A DNA stretch of 64,000 nt, taken from NCBI RefSeq assembly GCF_030143245.1, contig NZ_JARJNS010000003.1:434001-498000 (forward strand), read 5' to 3'. Positions 54,209 through 61,979 of this stretch are shown piece after piece; positions within the stretch are counted from its first letter, which is position 1, and each line of letters starts with the position of its first letter. Made by a program: the position numbers and the translations under genes. Origin of the DNA: Rhabdaerophilum sp. SD176. GTDB lineage: Bacteria; Pseudomonadota; Alphaproteobacteria; Rhizobiales; Beijerinckiaceae. A model generated the notes under the pieces. It saw nothing but the letters and a program-made list of their open reading frames with translations. It ran no database searches and had not been told where the DNA came from.

Positions 54209-54403
54209 TCACCCGATGGCCCCGCTGCCCAGCATTTTTGTGCCCATGCCCACGGCACTGCCGATGGCGGATGCCCAATCGGACGACTGGCCGATCATTT
54301 GGGCGCCAATCGCCTGATCCACAGACAGGGATGACCGGGCCGAAGCAGCGCCTGCGCCAAGAACCAGAAGGCCCGCGGTGAGAAAAACGGACAAGGGCGT
54401 CAT
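54209..54403 (-). CDS. Small secreted protein, possibly cut by the IS element
   Basis: A 64-residue product. The first 22 residues form a signal peptide (FLTAGLLVLGAGAASA). The rest (VDQAIGAQMIGQSSDWASAI) is Gly/Ser-rich and not recognised. The ATG at 54403 has GGAG at good spacing. The stop codon lies in the last three bases of the IS element, so the native protein was probably longer or its end has been replaced. Confidence 0.6.
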   Translation of the reverse strand: MTPLSVFLTAGLLVLGAGAASARSSLSVDQAIGAQMIGQSSDWASAIGSAVGMGTKMLGSGAIG

Positions 54404-54568
54404 GCGGGGCTCCATAAAGAAGCTCAGGCTTAGATTTTATGATGTCGAGACAGCGTACAGCAAGAGCATGACGATGCGGCGAAAGAGCCGCTTGAGCCTT
54501 CCTCCCCGCAAGCATCCGGCGGCTCTCTGCAAGATCGCAAGCGTCGGGTGACGGGCGTGCTGCGCTGC

Positions 54569-54600
54569 GGTCAGGTTGCGCTGCAGCGCGCCCGAGGGCC
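54569..54600 (+). repeat. 32-bp repeat, copy 1
   Basis: The copy begins GGTCAGGTTGCGCTGCAGCG. It differs from copy 2 at 61592-61623 at three positions. It lies just downstream of the VapC toxin gene at 54616. No function is known to me. Confidence 0.6.
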
Positions 54601-54615
54601 AGATCGTTGGGGTGG

Positions 54616-55032
54616 TCAGCCTCTGAACGGATTGGAGAGTTTCAGGCCTAGGGTCTCGAAGTCCTTCAGGTTGCGGCTGACGAGCGCAAGATCCCGAACG
54701 ACGGCGGTGGCCGCCATCATGGAATCGGCGACGGTGAGGATGCGCCCGTTGGCTTTCTCGAAGGCTCGGAGGCGCCCTGCGGTTTCCGCGATCTCAAGGT
54801 CAACCGGGATTGCGGATTTTCCGAAGCGTTCCCGAAGACCAGCGACAAAGATCGTCAGACGCGGCTTCTGCTCCGGGTTGGCTGTCTCGAGGCCATAGGT
54901 CAGCTCGTGGAACAGGATCGTGCTGACCTGAAGCCTGGGCTGTTCTGCGATGAATGCGATGACACCCGGATCCGGGCTCTTCCGGGCGAGTTCCGATACG
55001 ACGTTGGTGTCGAGCAGGTAAGGTCCGTCCAT
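54616..55032 (-). CDS. VapC/FitB-like PIN-domain toxin
   Basis: A 138-residue PIN-domain ribonuclease of a type II toxin-antitoxin pair. The acidic active site is intact: Asp in LLDTNVVSEL near residue 8, Glu in LFHELTYGLE near 42, and Asp in LTVADSMMAATA near 98. The end SRNLKDF matches the FitB-like subgroup. The ATG at 55032 is listed; a GTG at 55038 would overlap the antitoxin stop (GTGA), so the pair is translationally coupled either way. Confidence 0.93.
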   Translation of the reverse strand: MDGPYLLDTNVVSELARKSPDPGVIAFIAEQPRLQVSTILFHELTYGLETANPEQKPRLTIFVAGLRERFGKSAIPVDLEIAETAGRLRAFEKANGRILTVADSMMAATAVVRDLALVSRNLKDFETLGLKLSNPFRG

Positions 55033-55034
55033 GC

Positions 55035-55292
55035 TCACTCGCCAAACCCCGGATCAGCACGATCCTCCCGCCGCGAGGGCAGGGGGATATCAAGACCGAG
55101 CCGTGAAGACATATCGATCAGCCATTTGCCGTCGTGATCGGCTTCGGCGAGCCGGTTCTGATAGGTCTCGAGGGAAACGACAACGCAAGGATCCTGCGTG
55201 CCGATCACCTGGGGCGATCCACCGCGTGCCTTGCGCAGGACCTCGGAGAGTTGAGCCTTGGCTTCAGCGACTGACCACATCACGAACCCCAT
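55035..55292 (-). CDS. Phd/YefM-family antitoxin
   Basis: An 85-residue antitoxin. The N-terminal Phd/YefM fold is visible as WSVAEAKAQLSEVLRKARGG followed by PQVIGTQDPCVVVSLETY. The C-terminal half should wrap around the toxin. The ATG at 55292 is listed, and 55280 is an alternative. A 17-bp dyad directly upstream is the likely operator for autoregulation. Confidence 0.9.
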   Translation of the reverse strand: MGFVMWSVAEAKAQLSEVLRKARGGSPQVIGTQDPCVVVSLETYQNRLAEADHDGKWLIDMSSRLGLDIPLPSRREDRADPGFGE

Positions 55293-55300
55293 AAATGGAC

Positions 55301-55317
55301 TAGTATGGTCTATACTA
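55301..55317. promoter_or_regulatory. Operator of the Phd/VapC module
   Basis: TAGTAT-GGTCT-ATACTA is a perfect 6-5-6 dyad, 8 bases before the antitoxin start. It contains TATACT on one strand and so may overlap the -10 box, as expected for repression by the antitoxin-toxin complex. Confidence 0.7.
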
Positions 55318-55337
55318 CTTTCGATGATCGGCGGCAA

Positions 55338-55754
55338 CCTGTCTCATGAGGGCCGGCAATCTCCCGATTGACATCGTACCGGAGCTTTTGCCCGCAAACA
55401 TGAGGGCACAGCGTTGGCCTTTCGCCAAATCACGCCAGGCCCTCAGGATGGACCAGAGCAAACGTTCCATGAGTGTCCCGTTTGACGCAGTAAGGCCAGC
55501 CGTTGCTAAAGCGGGCCTTTCGAAAGATTTTTTCCATCAACGCGTGTTTACCAGCGCCCAAGCAAATAAAGACCAACCTGCATAGACGGTCGAGATTTCT
55601 CCATAGACCTCTATGTTCCCGATGCGGTTTTGCGCCCCATCGAATATTTCGATCAACGTGTCGCCCTGCCGACCTGACCTTGCCCCTCGGGCCGATCCAG
55701 CGTGAAGGCTGTTCCGGCCGCATGGAAAGAGCGGGAACATGAAGCGCTGCGGGT
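55338..55754. other. Region without a clear gene; two tiny coupled ORFs on the minus strand
   Basis: No known gene fits here. On the minus strand, an ORF at 55537-55740 (ending IEVYGEISTVYAGWSLFAW) overlaps by TGATG a 35-residue ORF at 55430-55537 (MEKIFRKARFSNGWPYC). Their residue mix is protein-like, but both are short. They might be small proteins or remnants of one frameshifted gene. Confidence 0.35.
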
Positions 55755-56537
55755 TCAGCGTTCGCGCGTTCCGGCTGCCGTGACCCAGCGCGGCCGGCCG
55801 GCAGCCTGGCTCAACCGATCGACGAGAATCGCGAGCAGGACGATCCCGAGGCCGCCAACCGCGCCCTGTCCTGCATCTGCGCGCTGGAGGCCAATCAGCA
55901 CGGTCTCGCCGATACCCCGTGCCCCGATCATGGAGGCGATCACGACCATGCCGAGGGCACCCATGACGGACTGGTTGATGCCCGCCATGATCGCGGGGCG
56001 TGCCAGTGGCAGCTCGACCAGCCAGAGCATGAGGAAATTCGACAGTCCGAGGGATCGCGCTGCATCGCGATCCTCGATCCGCACGGAGCGGAGGCCGAGA
56101 TCTGTCATCCGGGCGACCGGCGGTACCGCAACGATGATCGTGGCGAACAGCGCCGGTGCGGTGCCAAGGCCGAGCAGCATGGCGGCCGGGATGAGATAGA
56201 CAAAGCTCGGCACAGTCTGCATCAGGTCATAGAGAATGCGCGCGACCTGTCCGAAGCGTGGATAGCGTGCGCCCGCAATGCCCAGGGGCAGGCCAATCAT
56301 CACGGCGGCGGATACGGCAACGCTGACAAGGGCCAGCGAACGCATGGCCTCCGACCAGAGGCCGAGCAGCCAGAGACCGGCGGGCAGGGACGCCATCGCG
56401 AGGCCGAACCGGCCGGAACGCCCCAACCTCCAGCCAAGGGCGCCAATCGCAAGACCGGTTATCCAGGCTGGCGGAAGCATCAAGCTCCATTCGAGCCCGC
56501 GCACGGGCGCAGCCAGAGCCCGCCCGAAGGCCTCCAC
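55755..56537 (-). CDS. Glycine betaine/choline-type ABC transporter permease (ProW-like)
   Basis: A membrane protein of at least 260 residues with about six helices. The binding-protein-dependent permease loop is visible (ARSLGLSNFLMLWLVELPLA) together with LMQTVPSFVYLIPAAMLLG, typical of ProW/OpuAB. The GTG at 56537 is listed, but the same frame continues upstream with family-like sequence to about 56621 without an ATG or GTG, so the true start may be a CTG near 56621 or the gene may have lost its start. No ProV ATPase gene follows. Confidence 0.85.
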   Translation of the reverse strand: MEAFGRALAAPVRGLEWSLMLPPAWITGLAIGALGWRLGRSGRFGLAMASLPAGLWLLGLWSEAMRSLALVSVAVSAAVMIGLPLGIAGARYPRFGQVARILYDLMQTVPSFVYLIPAAMLLGLGTAPALFATIIVAVPPVARMTDLGLRSVRIEDRDAARSLGLSNFLMLWLVELPLARPAIMAGINQSVMGALGMVVIASMIGARGIGETVLIGLQRADAGQGAVGGLGIVLLAILVDRLSQAAGRPRWVTAAGTRER

Positions 56538-56633
56538 GCCGTCCGGATTGACCTGCAGGAGGCGCTCGACGCCTCGATTGACGAGCTGGCGCAGGACCGC
56601 GCCCAGATCTCCACCGTCCAGCTTTCAGGCCCC

Positions 56634-57629
56634 CTACAGCGCGTTCGCGACGCGGCTGGCGATTTCCGCCGGCACCCACCGACGCCATGTTTCGGGTTTT
56701 TCCTTCATGTAACGCAAGGCGGCCTGCTCCACGGAAATGCCGGCGGCCCTGCCGGCCGCCAGCGCGGCGGAGGTTTCGGCCGAACTCGAACGATAGGCGC
56801 GCAGGAAGGTCGCAATCTTTGGCGCGGCATCGACAAAGCGTGCATTGGCGCCGATCACGACCTCCGAGACCGGATAGGCCGTAGCCCGGTCCGGCCGGGC
56901 CTCGGCCAGCATCTTCGCCCAGATCTCGCGGTCGAAGCCGGGCTCCTCGAGCTTCACGAGGTCATGGGCACCGACCAGCCAGCTCGGGGACCAATGGTAG
57001 AACAGCACCGGGCGGCCCCGCTTCAGGCCGGAATCGATGGCGGCCACCAAGGCCTCGCTCGCGCCGGGACGCACATTCGTAAAATGCGCCTCGAGGCCGT
57101 AGGCGGTGAGCTTCTTGGTGTTGACCAATTCGCACTGCCATCCCGGCACGCAATTGTAGAACAGGCCTTTCGACGGGTTGTCCGGATCAGGGAAAAGCGC
57201 CTTGTGCGCGACGAGATCGGACACGTTCCGGAGAGTCGGCGCTTTCGCATTGGGCCCTTCGACCAGCGCCCGGGGCACGTACCAGCCCTCCGTTGCATCC
57301 GGGAAGGTGGTGCCGAGGCGGACGACCTTCCTGTCACGTTCGGCATCGATCCAGGGCTGGACCGGATTGGCGAGCCAGATTTCCATGGTGATGTCGACAT
57401 CGCCGCGGGCCAGGCCATTCACGAGCGGAATGGTGGCGCCCGGCACGCGCTCGGTCTTGCAACCGAAGCCCTTCTCGAGAATCGTGCGCGCCATGGTGGT
57501 GTGGAAGGCGGCGGAATCGTAATCGAGGCCGGCGAGCCTGATGGGCCTGTCCAGCTCGCAGGCCGAAGCCGCCGAAAGGGCCAGCCACAGCGATGTGAGC
57601 CCGATGCCCAAGCGTGTCAGAACTCTCAC
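56634..57629 (-). CDS. Glycine betaine/choline-type ABC substrate-binding protein (OpuAC/ProX)
   Basis: A 331-residue periplasmic receptor. A signal peptide (LTRLGIGLTSLWLALSAASA) leads to the domain with IRLAGLDYDSAAFHTTMA, DVDITMEIWLAN near residue 80, and FYHWSPSWLVGAHDLVKL, where aromatic residues could form the quaternary-amine cage. The GTG at 57629 was chosen because AAGGAGGGG lies just before it; an ATG six codons upstream has no such site. The permease follows directly downstream, but the ATPase subunit is missing. Confidence 0.92.
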   Translation of the reverse strand: MRVLTRLGIGLTSLWLALSAASACELDRPIRLAGLDYDSAAFHTTMARTILEKGFGCKTERVPGATIPLVNGLARGDVDITMEIWLANPVQPWIDAERDRKVVRLGTTFPDATEGWYVPRALVEGPNAKAPTLRNVSDLVAHKALFPDPDNPSKGLFYNCVPGWQCELVNTKKLTAYGLEAHFTNVRPGASEALVAAIDSGLKRGRPVLFYHWSPSWLVGAHDLVKLEEPGFDREIWAKMLAEARPDRATAYPVSEVVIGANARFVDAAPKIATFLRAYRSSSAETSAALAAGRAAGISVEQAALRYMKEKPETWRRWVPAEIASRVANAL

Positions 57630-57773
57630 CGTCCCCTCCTTCGTCATGTCCAGCTCAATCCTAGTGCTGTCTTCCTCGATTGGCCATTCGTCATCGTGGC
57701 TCTCACCAAGAGGTGAGCGGCCGGTGAATACGAGAACCTGCTTGCCCGAGTGATCGTGTCGGCGGGGCCCGGG

Positions 57774-58784
57774 TCAGGCGATGCCATCTCCGAAACGACC
57801 CTCCGGTCCCAGAAACGTATCGACCAGTCGGATCGGCAGGTGCATGCGCTGGCGCATGTCCTCCAGTCGGGGGGCGCAATCGAGCATCGAGGCGCCCAGC
57901 GGCAGTTGAGCCACGATCGAGGTGCCGGAAACTGCCAGCAGGAATCGATCCTCGACAAAGGCGGCCGCAAGAGCAGGCGGTTTTCCGTCTTCGGGACGGG
58001 CGAAGGCCAGCAGGGCATCAAGGAACGCACCGCTGATATAGGCCCGGGCGGCTTCGGGATGATCAGCCCGGACCTCGAACGCGGATTCGAAGGCGGGGTG
58101 GTCAATCGTCACGGGCATCAATCCCTTGAAGTGCTTGTCGAAAAATCCGGACATGGCATTGATCACGGATCCCCCATCGCCCCGGATAACAATGCGCCCC
58201 GGCGCGGGCCGGTCCAGCGACAGCGTGGCGATGACGCCCTGGAAAACCAGCCGCTTTGTCCAGCGCGTCTTGCCATCGCTGTTCTCCTCCTGCTCGCGAC
58301 GGGTCAGCCAGAGATCGCAGGCGGAAACCGAGAGGCCGCGATAAAGACCGGACAGCCCGTTCCGGAACGCTTCCTGGTCATGGTCCGGCAGCAGCGCCGA
58401 CCGCGTGAAGGGCGCGAGATCCGGTCGTTCCTCGGCGGCGAGGTCGAATCGCAAACCGAGGAAGGCGGCGATGGGCGGGCAGATCTCTGCCCTGACCCGA
58501 TCCTGGAACGCTTCCTCGCTGATGCTGCTGACCAGCACGAACGCCGTCAAGGCGCCGAACGCGACAAACGCACAGAGGATTGCGGCCAGCATCGTGTCGT
58601 CGATCGCCAGCAAGGCAAGCAAGGCCAACCCGGCCGCAATCGTGCCGACAAGGCCACGCCGGAACCGCCGTCGCGCCAGCTCGCCTTGCCGTTCCTGTTC
58701 AAGGATGGCGAGGCGCGGCAGGATTTCCCGCTCGACCAGCGTGGCAAAGGCCCGCCGCGAGGCATGATCATCCGGTATGGCCAT
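57774..58784 (-). CDS. DUF3137 membrane protein
   Basis: A 336-residue protein with two adjacent hydrophobic helices near residues 45-90 (GLALLALLAIDDTMLAAILC) and a large soluble part (about 95-336) of the DUF3137 type, including FDKHFKGLMPVTIDHPAFESAFEV in pieces. Its function is unknown; relatives are found as single genes near envelope or secretion genes. It stands alone, 126 bases from the betaine receptor start. Confidence 0.85.
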   Translation of the reverse strand: MAIPDDHASRRAFATLVEREILPRLAILEQERQGELARRRFRRGLVGTIAAGLALLALLAIDDTMLAAILCAFVAFGALTAFVLVSSISEEAFQDRVRAEICPPIAAFLGLRFDLAAEERPDLAPFTRSALLPDHDQEAFRNGLSGLYRGLSVSACDLWLTRREQEENSDGKTRWTKRLVFQGVIATLSLDRPAPGRIVIRGDGGSVINAMSGFFDKHFKGLMPVTIDHPAFESAFEVRADHPEAARAYISGAFLDALLAFARPEDGKPPALAAAFVEDRFLLAVSGTSIVAQLPLGASMLDCAPRLEDMRQRMHLPIRLVDTFLGPEGRFGDGIA

Positions 58785-59040
58785 CAGGAATACGATCCTC
58801 CTTCACCGGGATGGGGATTGTGCCCTGCCCCGGGGATTTCATCCAGCCATGGCCGCGTTTCCATTGCATGCCGGGCCCGCCCCGGATCTCCGCCGGTCAC
58901 CACCGAATGGAGGTTAGCGCCATCGACGTCTGGCGATAGGCCATCCCGCGCCGGCGTCTCGCTCTATCAAGGCCAGATGCGCAAACGCCGAAAGCCGACA
59001 CTGAGGAGCTTCTCATGACGTCCGGCAATCCGGGGGCGGT

Positions 59041-59550
59041 TCACCGGAACAGTTGCGCAATATCCGCCATGGGCAGGAACAGCTTCATAGGCTGGTCGGG
59101 GAAAGGCAGGAAGCTCTCGCGCTGATAGAAGCGGCGCGCGTTTTCGTCCTTGGCATCGACGATCACGGCAAAAGAGGCGATTTCGCTGCGGCAGGAGCGG
59201 AACAGCGCATCCGCCAGCAGGAACCTTCCATATCCCTTGCCCCGATGGCGCCGGTCCACCGCGAGCCGGCCCAGCAGGGTTGCGGGCAGGAGGGGATATC
59301 GCGGCAGCTTCTTTGCCGTTGGCTCGGGGAGCTCTGTGAGGCTGATCGCCGTCGCTGAGAGGGTGTAATAGCCCGCGACAGTGCCATCGAAGAGGACGAG
59401 CACGAACGGAGCGGCAAGGTTCTTCCGCGCGTCCTGCCCTGCCTGCATCCGCAAATAGCGGTCCAGCGGCTCGGCACCGCAATTGAATGAAGACCGGTTA
59501 TGTCCTGCACCAAGTGGTTCGATGCGAAAATCGTCTCCAGAGGTCGTCAC
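59041..59550 (-). CDS. GNAT-family acetyltransferase toxin (TacT-like)
   Basis: A 169-residue N-acetyltransferase of the kind that acetylates aminoacyl-tRNA in TacA/TacT systems. The acetyl-CoA loop is in LGRLAVDRRHRGKGYGRFLL near residues 92-111 (R-x-x-G-x-G/A), and the N-terminal FNCGAEPLDRYLRMQAGQD is typical of the toxin group. It follows the DUF1778 antitoxin gene by 3 bases in the same direction, which supports the toxin role. Confidence 0.93.
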   Translation of the reverse strand: MTTSGDDFRIEPLGAGHNRSSFNCGAEPLDRYLRMQAGQDARKNLAAPFVLVLFDGTVAGYYTLSATAISLTELPEPTAKKLPRYPLLPATLLGRLAVDRRHRGKGYGRFLLADALFRSCRSEIASFAVIVDAKDENARRFYQRESFLPFPDQPMKLFLPMADIAQLFR

Positions 59551-59553
59551 GTC

Positions 59554-59856
59554 TCAGTTGCCGGTCTTCTGGCGATAGCGGTTGACCGTGTCGCGCAGGC
59601 GATCGTTGACGGGCTGCGGATTGAGAAGCGCCTCGACAAAGGCTGCGCTGTCCCTGACAGAGAGATCGAGACGCTGATGTTCCTCGATGGTCCGGCGTGC
59701 TGCTTCCTGGACGCTCGAGAGGACAAAATCCGTGACGGACCGGCTTTGGAGGGCAGCGGCGCGTTCAATGAGATTTTTCTGGTCGAGCGTGATGCGTGTC
59801 TCGAGGCGCGCGCTGCGCACCCGGCCCCGGGACGACGATGTTGCAGATTGAGCCAT
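59554..59856 (-). CDS. DUF1778 antitoxin (TacA-like)
   Basis: A 100-residue antitoxin. A ribbon-helix-helix DNA-binding part (RLETRITLDQKNLIERAAAL, about residues 17-36) is followed by the toxin-binding tail (LDLSVRDSAAFVEALLNPQP, about 63-82), as in TacA. GGAGGAG precedes the ATG. It is head to head with the VapB/VapC module; the starts are 113 bases apart. Confidence 0.93.
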   Translation of the reverse strand: MAQSATSSSRGRVRSARLETRITLDQKNLIERAAALQSRSVTDFVLSSVQEAARRTIEEHQRLDLSVRDSAAFVEALLNPQPVNDRLRDTVNRYRQKTGN

Positions 59857-59881
59857 GACTGTTCTCCTCCGTCTCTATGTA

Positions 59882-59894
59882 CGGCCATTGGCCG
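59882..59894. promoter_or_regulatory. Palindrome between two divergent toxin-antitoxin modules
   Basis: CGGCCA-T-TGGCCG is a perfect 6-1-6 dyad, 25 bases before the TacA start and 75 bases before the VapB start. It is a candidate site for TacA-TacT autoregulation. Confidence 0.5.
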
Positions 59895-59969
59895 GAAAAA
59901 TCAATCTAGCCTCTCATACCTTTACATGATATGCTTTGCGCAATGACAAAATTGCAAAGGCAGTTTCCG

Positions 59970-60215
59970 ATGGCTGCTCCTCTCAACATCCGTGATCCCC
60001 GCGCGCGGGAGCTTGCGCGCGAACTCGCGGCGCGGCGCAAGACAAGCATCACGGCAGCAGTCATCGAGGCCCTGGAGCATGAATTGGCGCGCGAGCGTGA
60101 GGCTATTCCCCTGGCGACCCGCCTCGCAAAAATCGCCGAGCGGGCAAACGCTCAGGCGGGGCCAGACGCGCGCCCTGTCAGTGAAGCCGAGCGCGACGCG
60201 ATGTGGACCCGCTGA
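59970..60215 (+). CDS. VapB-type antitoxin
   Basis: An 81-residue antitoxin. The N-terminal part (PLNIRDPRARELARELAARR) is the Rv0623/PSK-type DNA-binding region, and the tail (ARPVSEAERDAMW) would bind the toxin. ATGs at 59943 and 59970 are both in frame. The second is listed because AAAGG precedes it and the conserved region starts there. Its stop overlaps the toxin start (TGATG). Confidence 0.88.
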   Translation: MAAPLNIRDPRARELARELAARRKTSITAAVIEALEHELAREREAIPLATRLAKIAERANAQAGPDARPVSEAERDAMWTR

Positions 60216-60619
60216 TGTTTATCGATACCTCCGTGTTCGTGGCCATCCTTTGCCAGGAGGAAGAAGCGGAGCGATTTGCCCGGGCGATCGAGGGTGCCAA
60301 GGCGAAATTCACATCGCCACTGGTCCGACTTGAAGCTTCCATGGTGCTCGCAACGCGTCAGGGGCGAATGCCTCATGCTGTGCAAGCTGACTTTGACGCT
60401 GTTCTGCACGAAGCGCGAATCGAGGTCATGACGATCACCGATGAGGTCAGCCGGCTGTCGGTCGAGGCCTTCGAGCGTTACGGCAAGGGCAGGGGGCATC
60501 CGGCCCAGCTTAACCTTGCAGATTGCCTCTCCTATGCCTGCGCCAGGGCGTATCAGGTGCCGATCCTCTTCAAAGGGCGGGATTTTGCAAAGACGGATTT
60601 GCCGACGGTACCCTACTGA
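60215..60619 (+). CDS. VapC-type PIN-domain toxin
   Basis: A 134-residue PIN ribonuclease. Active-site acids are visible: Asp in MFIDTSVFVAIL, Glu in LVRLEASMVLA near residue 44, and Asp in LNLADCLSYACA near 100, followed by LFKGRDFAKTDL. The start at 60215 overlaps the VapB stop by 1 base, a typical coupling. Another frame start at 60203 lies inside the antitoxin gene. Confidence 0.93.
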   Translation: MFIDTSVFVAILCQEEEAERFARAIEGAKAKFTSPLVRLEASMVLATRQGRMPHAVQADFDAVLHEARIEVMTITDEVSRLSVEAFERYGKGRGHPAQLNLADCLSYACARAYQVPILFKGRDFAKTDLPTVPY

Positions 60620-60724
60620 CCTGCCCGAAGGTGGCGCACCAAACAGCTTGTTATCCGTCCCGATGCAGGGGACCCGGATGATTGAAAGGCCCGGCTGGAG
60701 CATCCGGACAGATCGCGCCTTCAC

Positions 60725-61480
60725 TTAACGTCCTTCCTCGCGTATCGAGTCGATGAAGCTTTTGACGTCCTGGAGAATGGGATCCCATTCTTCGGGGGCT
60801 CTGTCCTTGATGTCCACCGTGAGACTTCCGTGTGGTTTCCCGAGACCGTCGGCGCCGATATAGAGCCTCCACCAAATCGTATGGGGTTGGACGACCGCCG
60901 ACATGCATGTTGCCCGGATTTTCCCGCCAAAATTGGTAGGATAAACCGAAATCAGATCCTGATCGCAGGTCCTGCCGGTGCGCACAGGGCTGCTTCGATA
61001 GTGATATCGTCCGCTCTCCGAAAGCGTCATTCCCTCGACAAAACGTCCCTCATTCATCCATTCATTGGATGAGGGGATGTTGTCGATTGTGATCATCGTG
61101 ACGCTTTCCAACTCCGGAAGCTGTGGCGAAAGGCGTTTGATGATGGCATCGCGGGTGTCATAGCCATCGTTTTTCCTGCTGGTCTCGCGCTCCAGGTGGA
61201 TCCGAATTCCGTCGACGTCCTGATGGCCGTCCCGCTTGCAATACCGGTACTTCAGGCGCTTTCCCTCCTGATAATAGTTTTGCAAGAACACATAGAAGGT
61301 CTTGTCACGACCATCTACGTGCTTGAAGTGTGGCTGGTAGCTGGCCGGTATCGCGTAGCGGTTTCCGCCGAGGTTGATCTGAACAGGATCGACAGGGCTG
61401 CAGGCCCTGGAATCGTCGCTATCCGAACACCCGGCGAGACAAAGAACGGCTGCAAACAGTCCGACGGCGCGAAACGTCAT
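60725..61480 (-). CDS. Hypothetical lipoprotein
   Basis: A 251-residue exported lipoprotein with signal sequence and lipobox (FAAVLCLAGC, Cys at residue 18). The mature part has no family that I recognise; it carries several Cys and Tyr/Arg-rich segments such as RLKYRYCKRDGHQD, and a conserved-looking CMSAVVQPHTIWWRLYIG. It stands alone among toxin-antitoxin modules and 105 bases from VapC, convergent with it. Confidence 0.8.
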   Translation of the reverse strand: MTFRAVGLFAAVLCLAGCSDSDDSRACSPVDPVQINLGGNRYAIPASYQPHFKHVDGRDKTFYVFLQNYYQEGKRLKYRYCKRDGHQDVDGIRIHLERETSRKNDGYDTRDAIIKRLSPQLPELESVTMITIDNIPSSNEWMNEGRFVEGMTLSESGRYHYRSSPVRTGRTCDQDLISVYPTNFGGKIRATCMSAVVQPHTIWWRLYIGADGLGKPHGSLTVDIKDRAPEEWDPILQDVKSFIDSIREEGR

Positions 61481-61591
61481 TCGTCAATGGATCCGGAGCG
61501 GAAACAGAAGAGAGTGCAATAGGGGATGCACCTAGCAATCCCTGAGCGGCAAGGCAAGGCGGCCATCCCGGCCACGAAGGCGAAGCGCGCT

Positions 61592-61623
61592 GGTCAGGTT
61601 GCGCTGTAGCGAGCCTGAGGGCC
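61592..61623 (+). repeat. 32-bp repeat, copy 2
   Basis: The copy begins GGTCAGGTTGCGCTGTAGCG. It differs from copy 1 at three of 32 positions. It lies about 60 bases before the HigB-type reading frame. Confidence 0.6.
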
Positions 61624-61681
61624 GGACCCAGCTTTCCGATCCCAGTTTGACCCCACCAAGATTGTAGTTTAAAGACGACAA

Positions 61682-61978
61682 ATGATTGAACTGAAGCAGA
61701 CAGAGTCCTTCCGCAAATGGCGTCTCGGGCTGCGGGATATCCGGGCCAGGGCGGCAATTGCCTCACGCCCTGACCGGCTGGCCTTCGGGCAAGCCGGTGA
61801 TGTCGAGCCGGTTGGCGACGGGATCAGCGAGCTTCGGATTCATTATGGCCCGGGATGCCGGGTTTATTTTTAGCGGCGGGGCAACACAATCATCATTCTG
61901 CTTTGTGGCGGCGACAAAAGCACACAAGCGCGGGATATCCGGACGGCCAAGCGTCTTCTGGACGAATGGAGCGAGTGA
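61682..61978 (+). pseudogene. HigB-type toxin with an in-frame amber codon
   Basis: The frame starts MIELKQTESFRKWRLGLRD and continues to ISELRIHYGPGCRVYF, as in the HigB/RelE-type toxins encoded next to HigA. At 61871-61873 a TAG stop interrupts it, where relatives carry Gln or Lys. The same frame then runs on with intact family sequence (RRGNTIIILLCGGDKSTQ, then ARDIRTAKRLLDEWSE) to a natural TGA at 61978. A single-base change would restore it, so the loss is recent, unless amber suppression occurs. HigA follows directly. Confidence 0.85.
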
Positions 61979-61979
61979 G

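Larger units (their letters stand above)
52896..54211 (+). mobile_element. IS3-family insertion sequence, about 1.3 kb
   Basis: The ends are imperfect inverted repeats: left TGATCCACCCCCAATGAA (from 52896) and right, read inward, TGATCGGCCCCCACTGAG (to 54211). Inside are orfA and a frameshifted orfB in the usual IS3 order. No target-site duplication is seen, and the flanking genes do not belong together, so one side has been lost by deletion. A related right end survives as a scar at 27999-28110. Confidence 0.87.
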
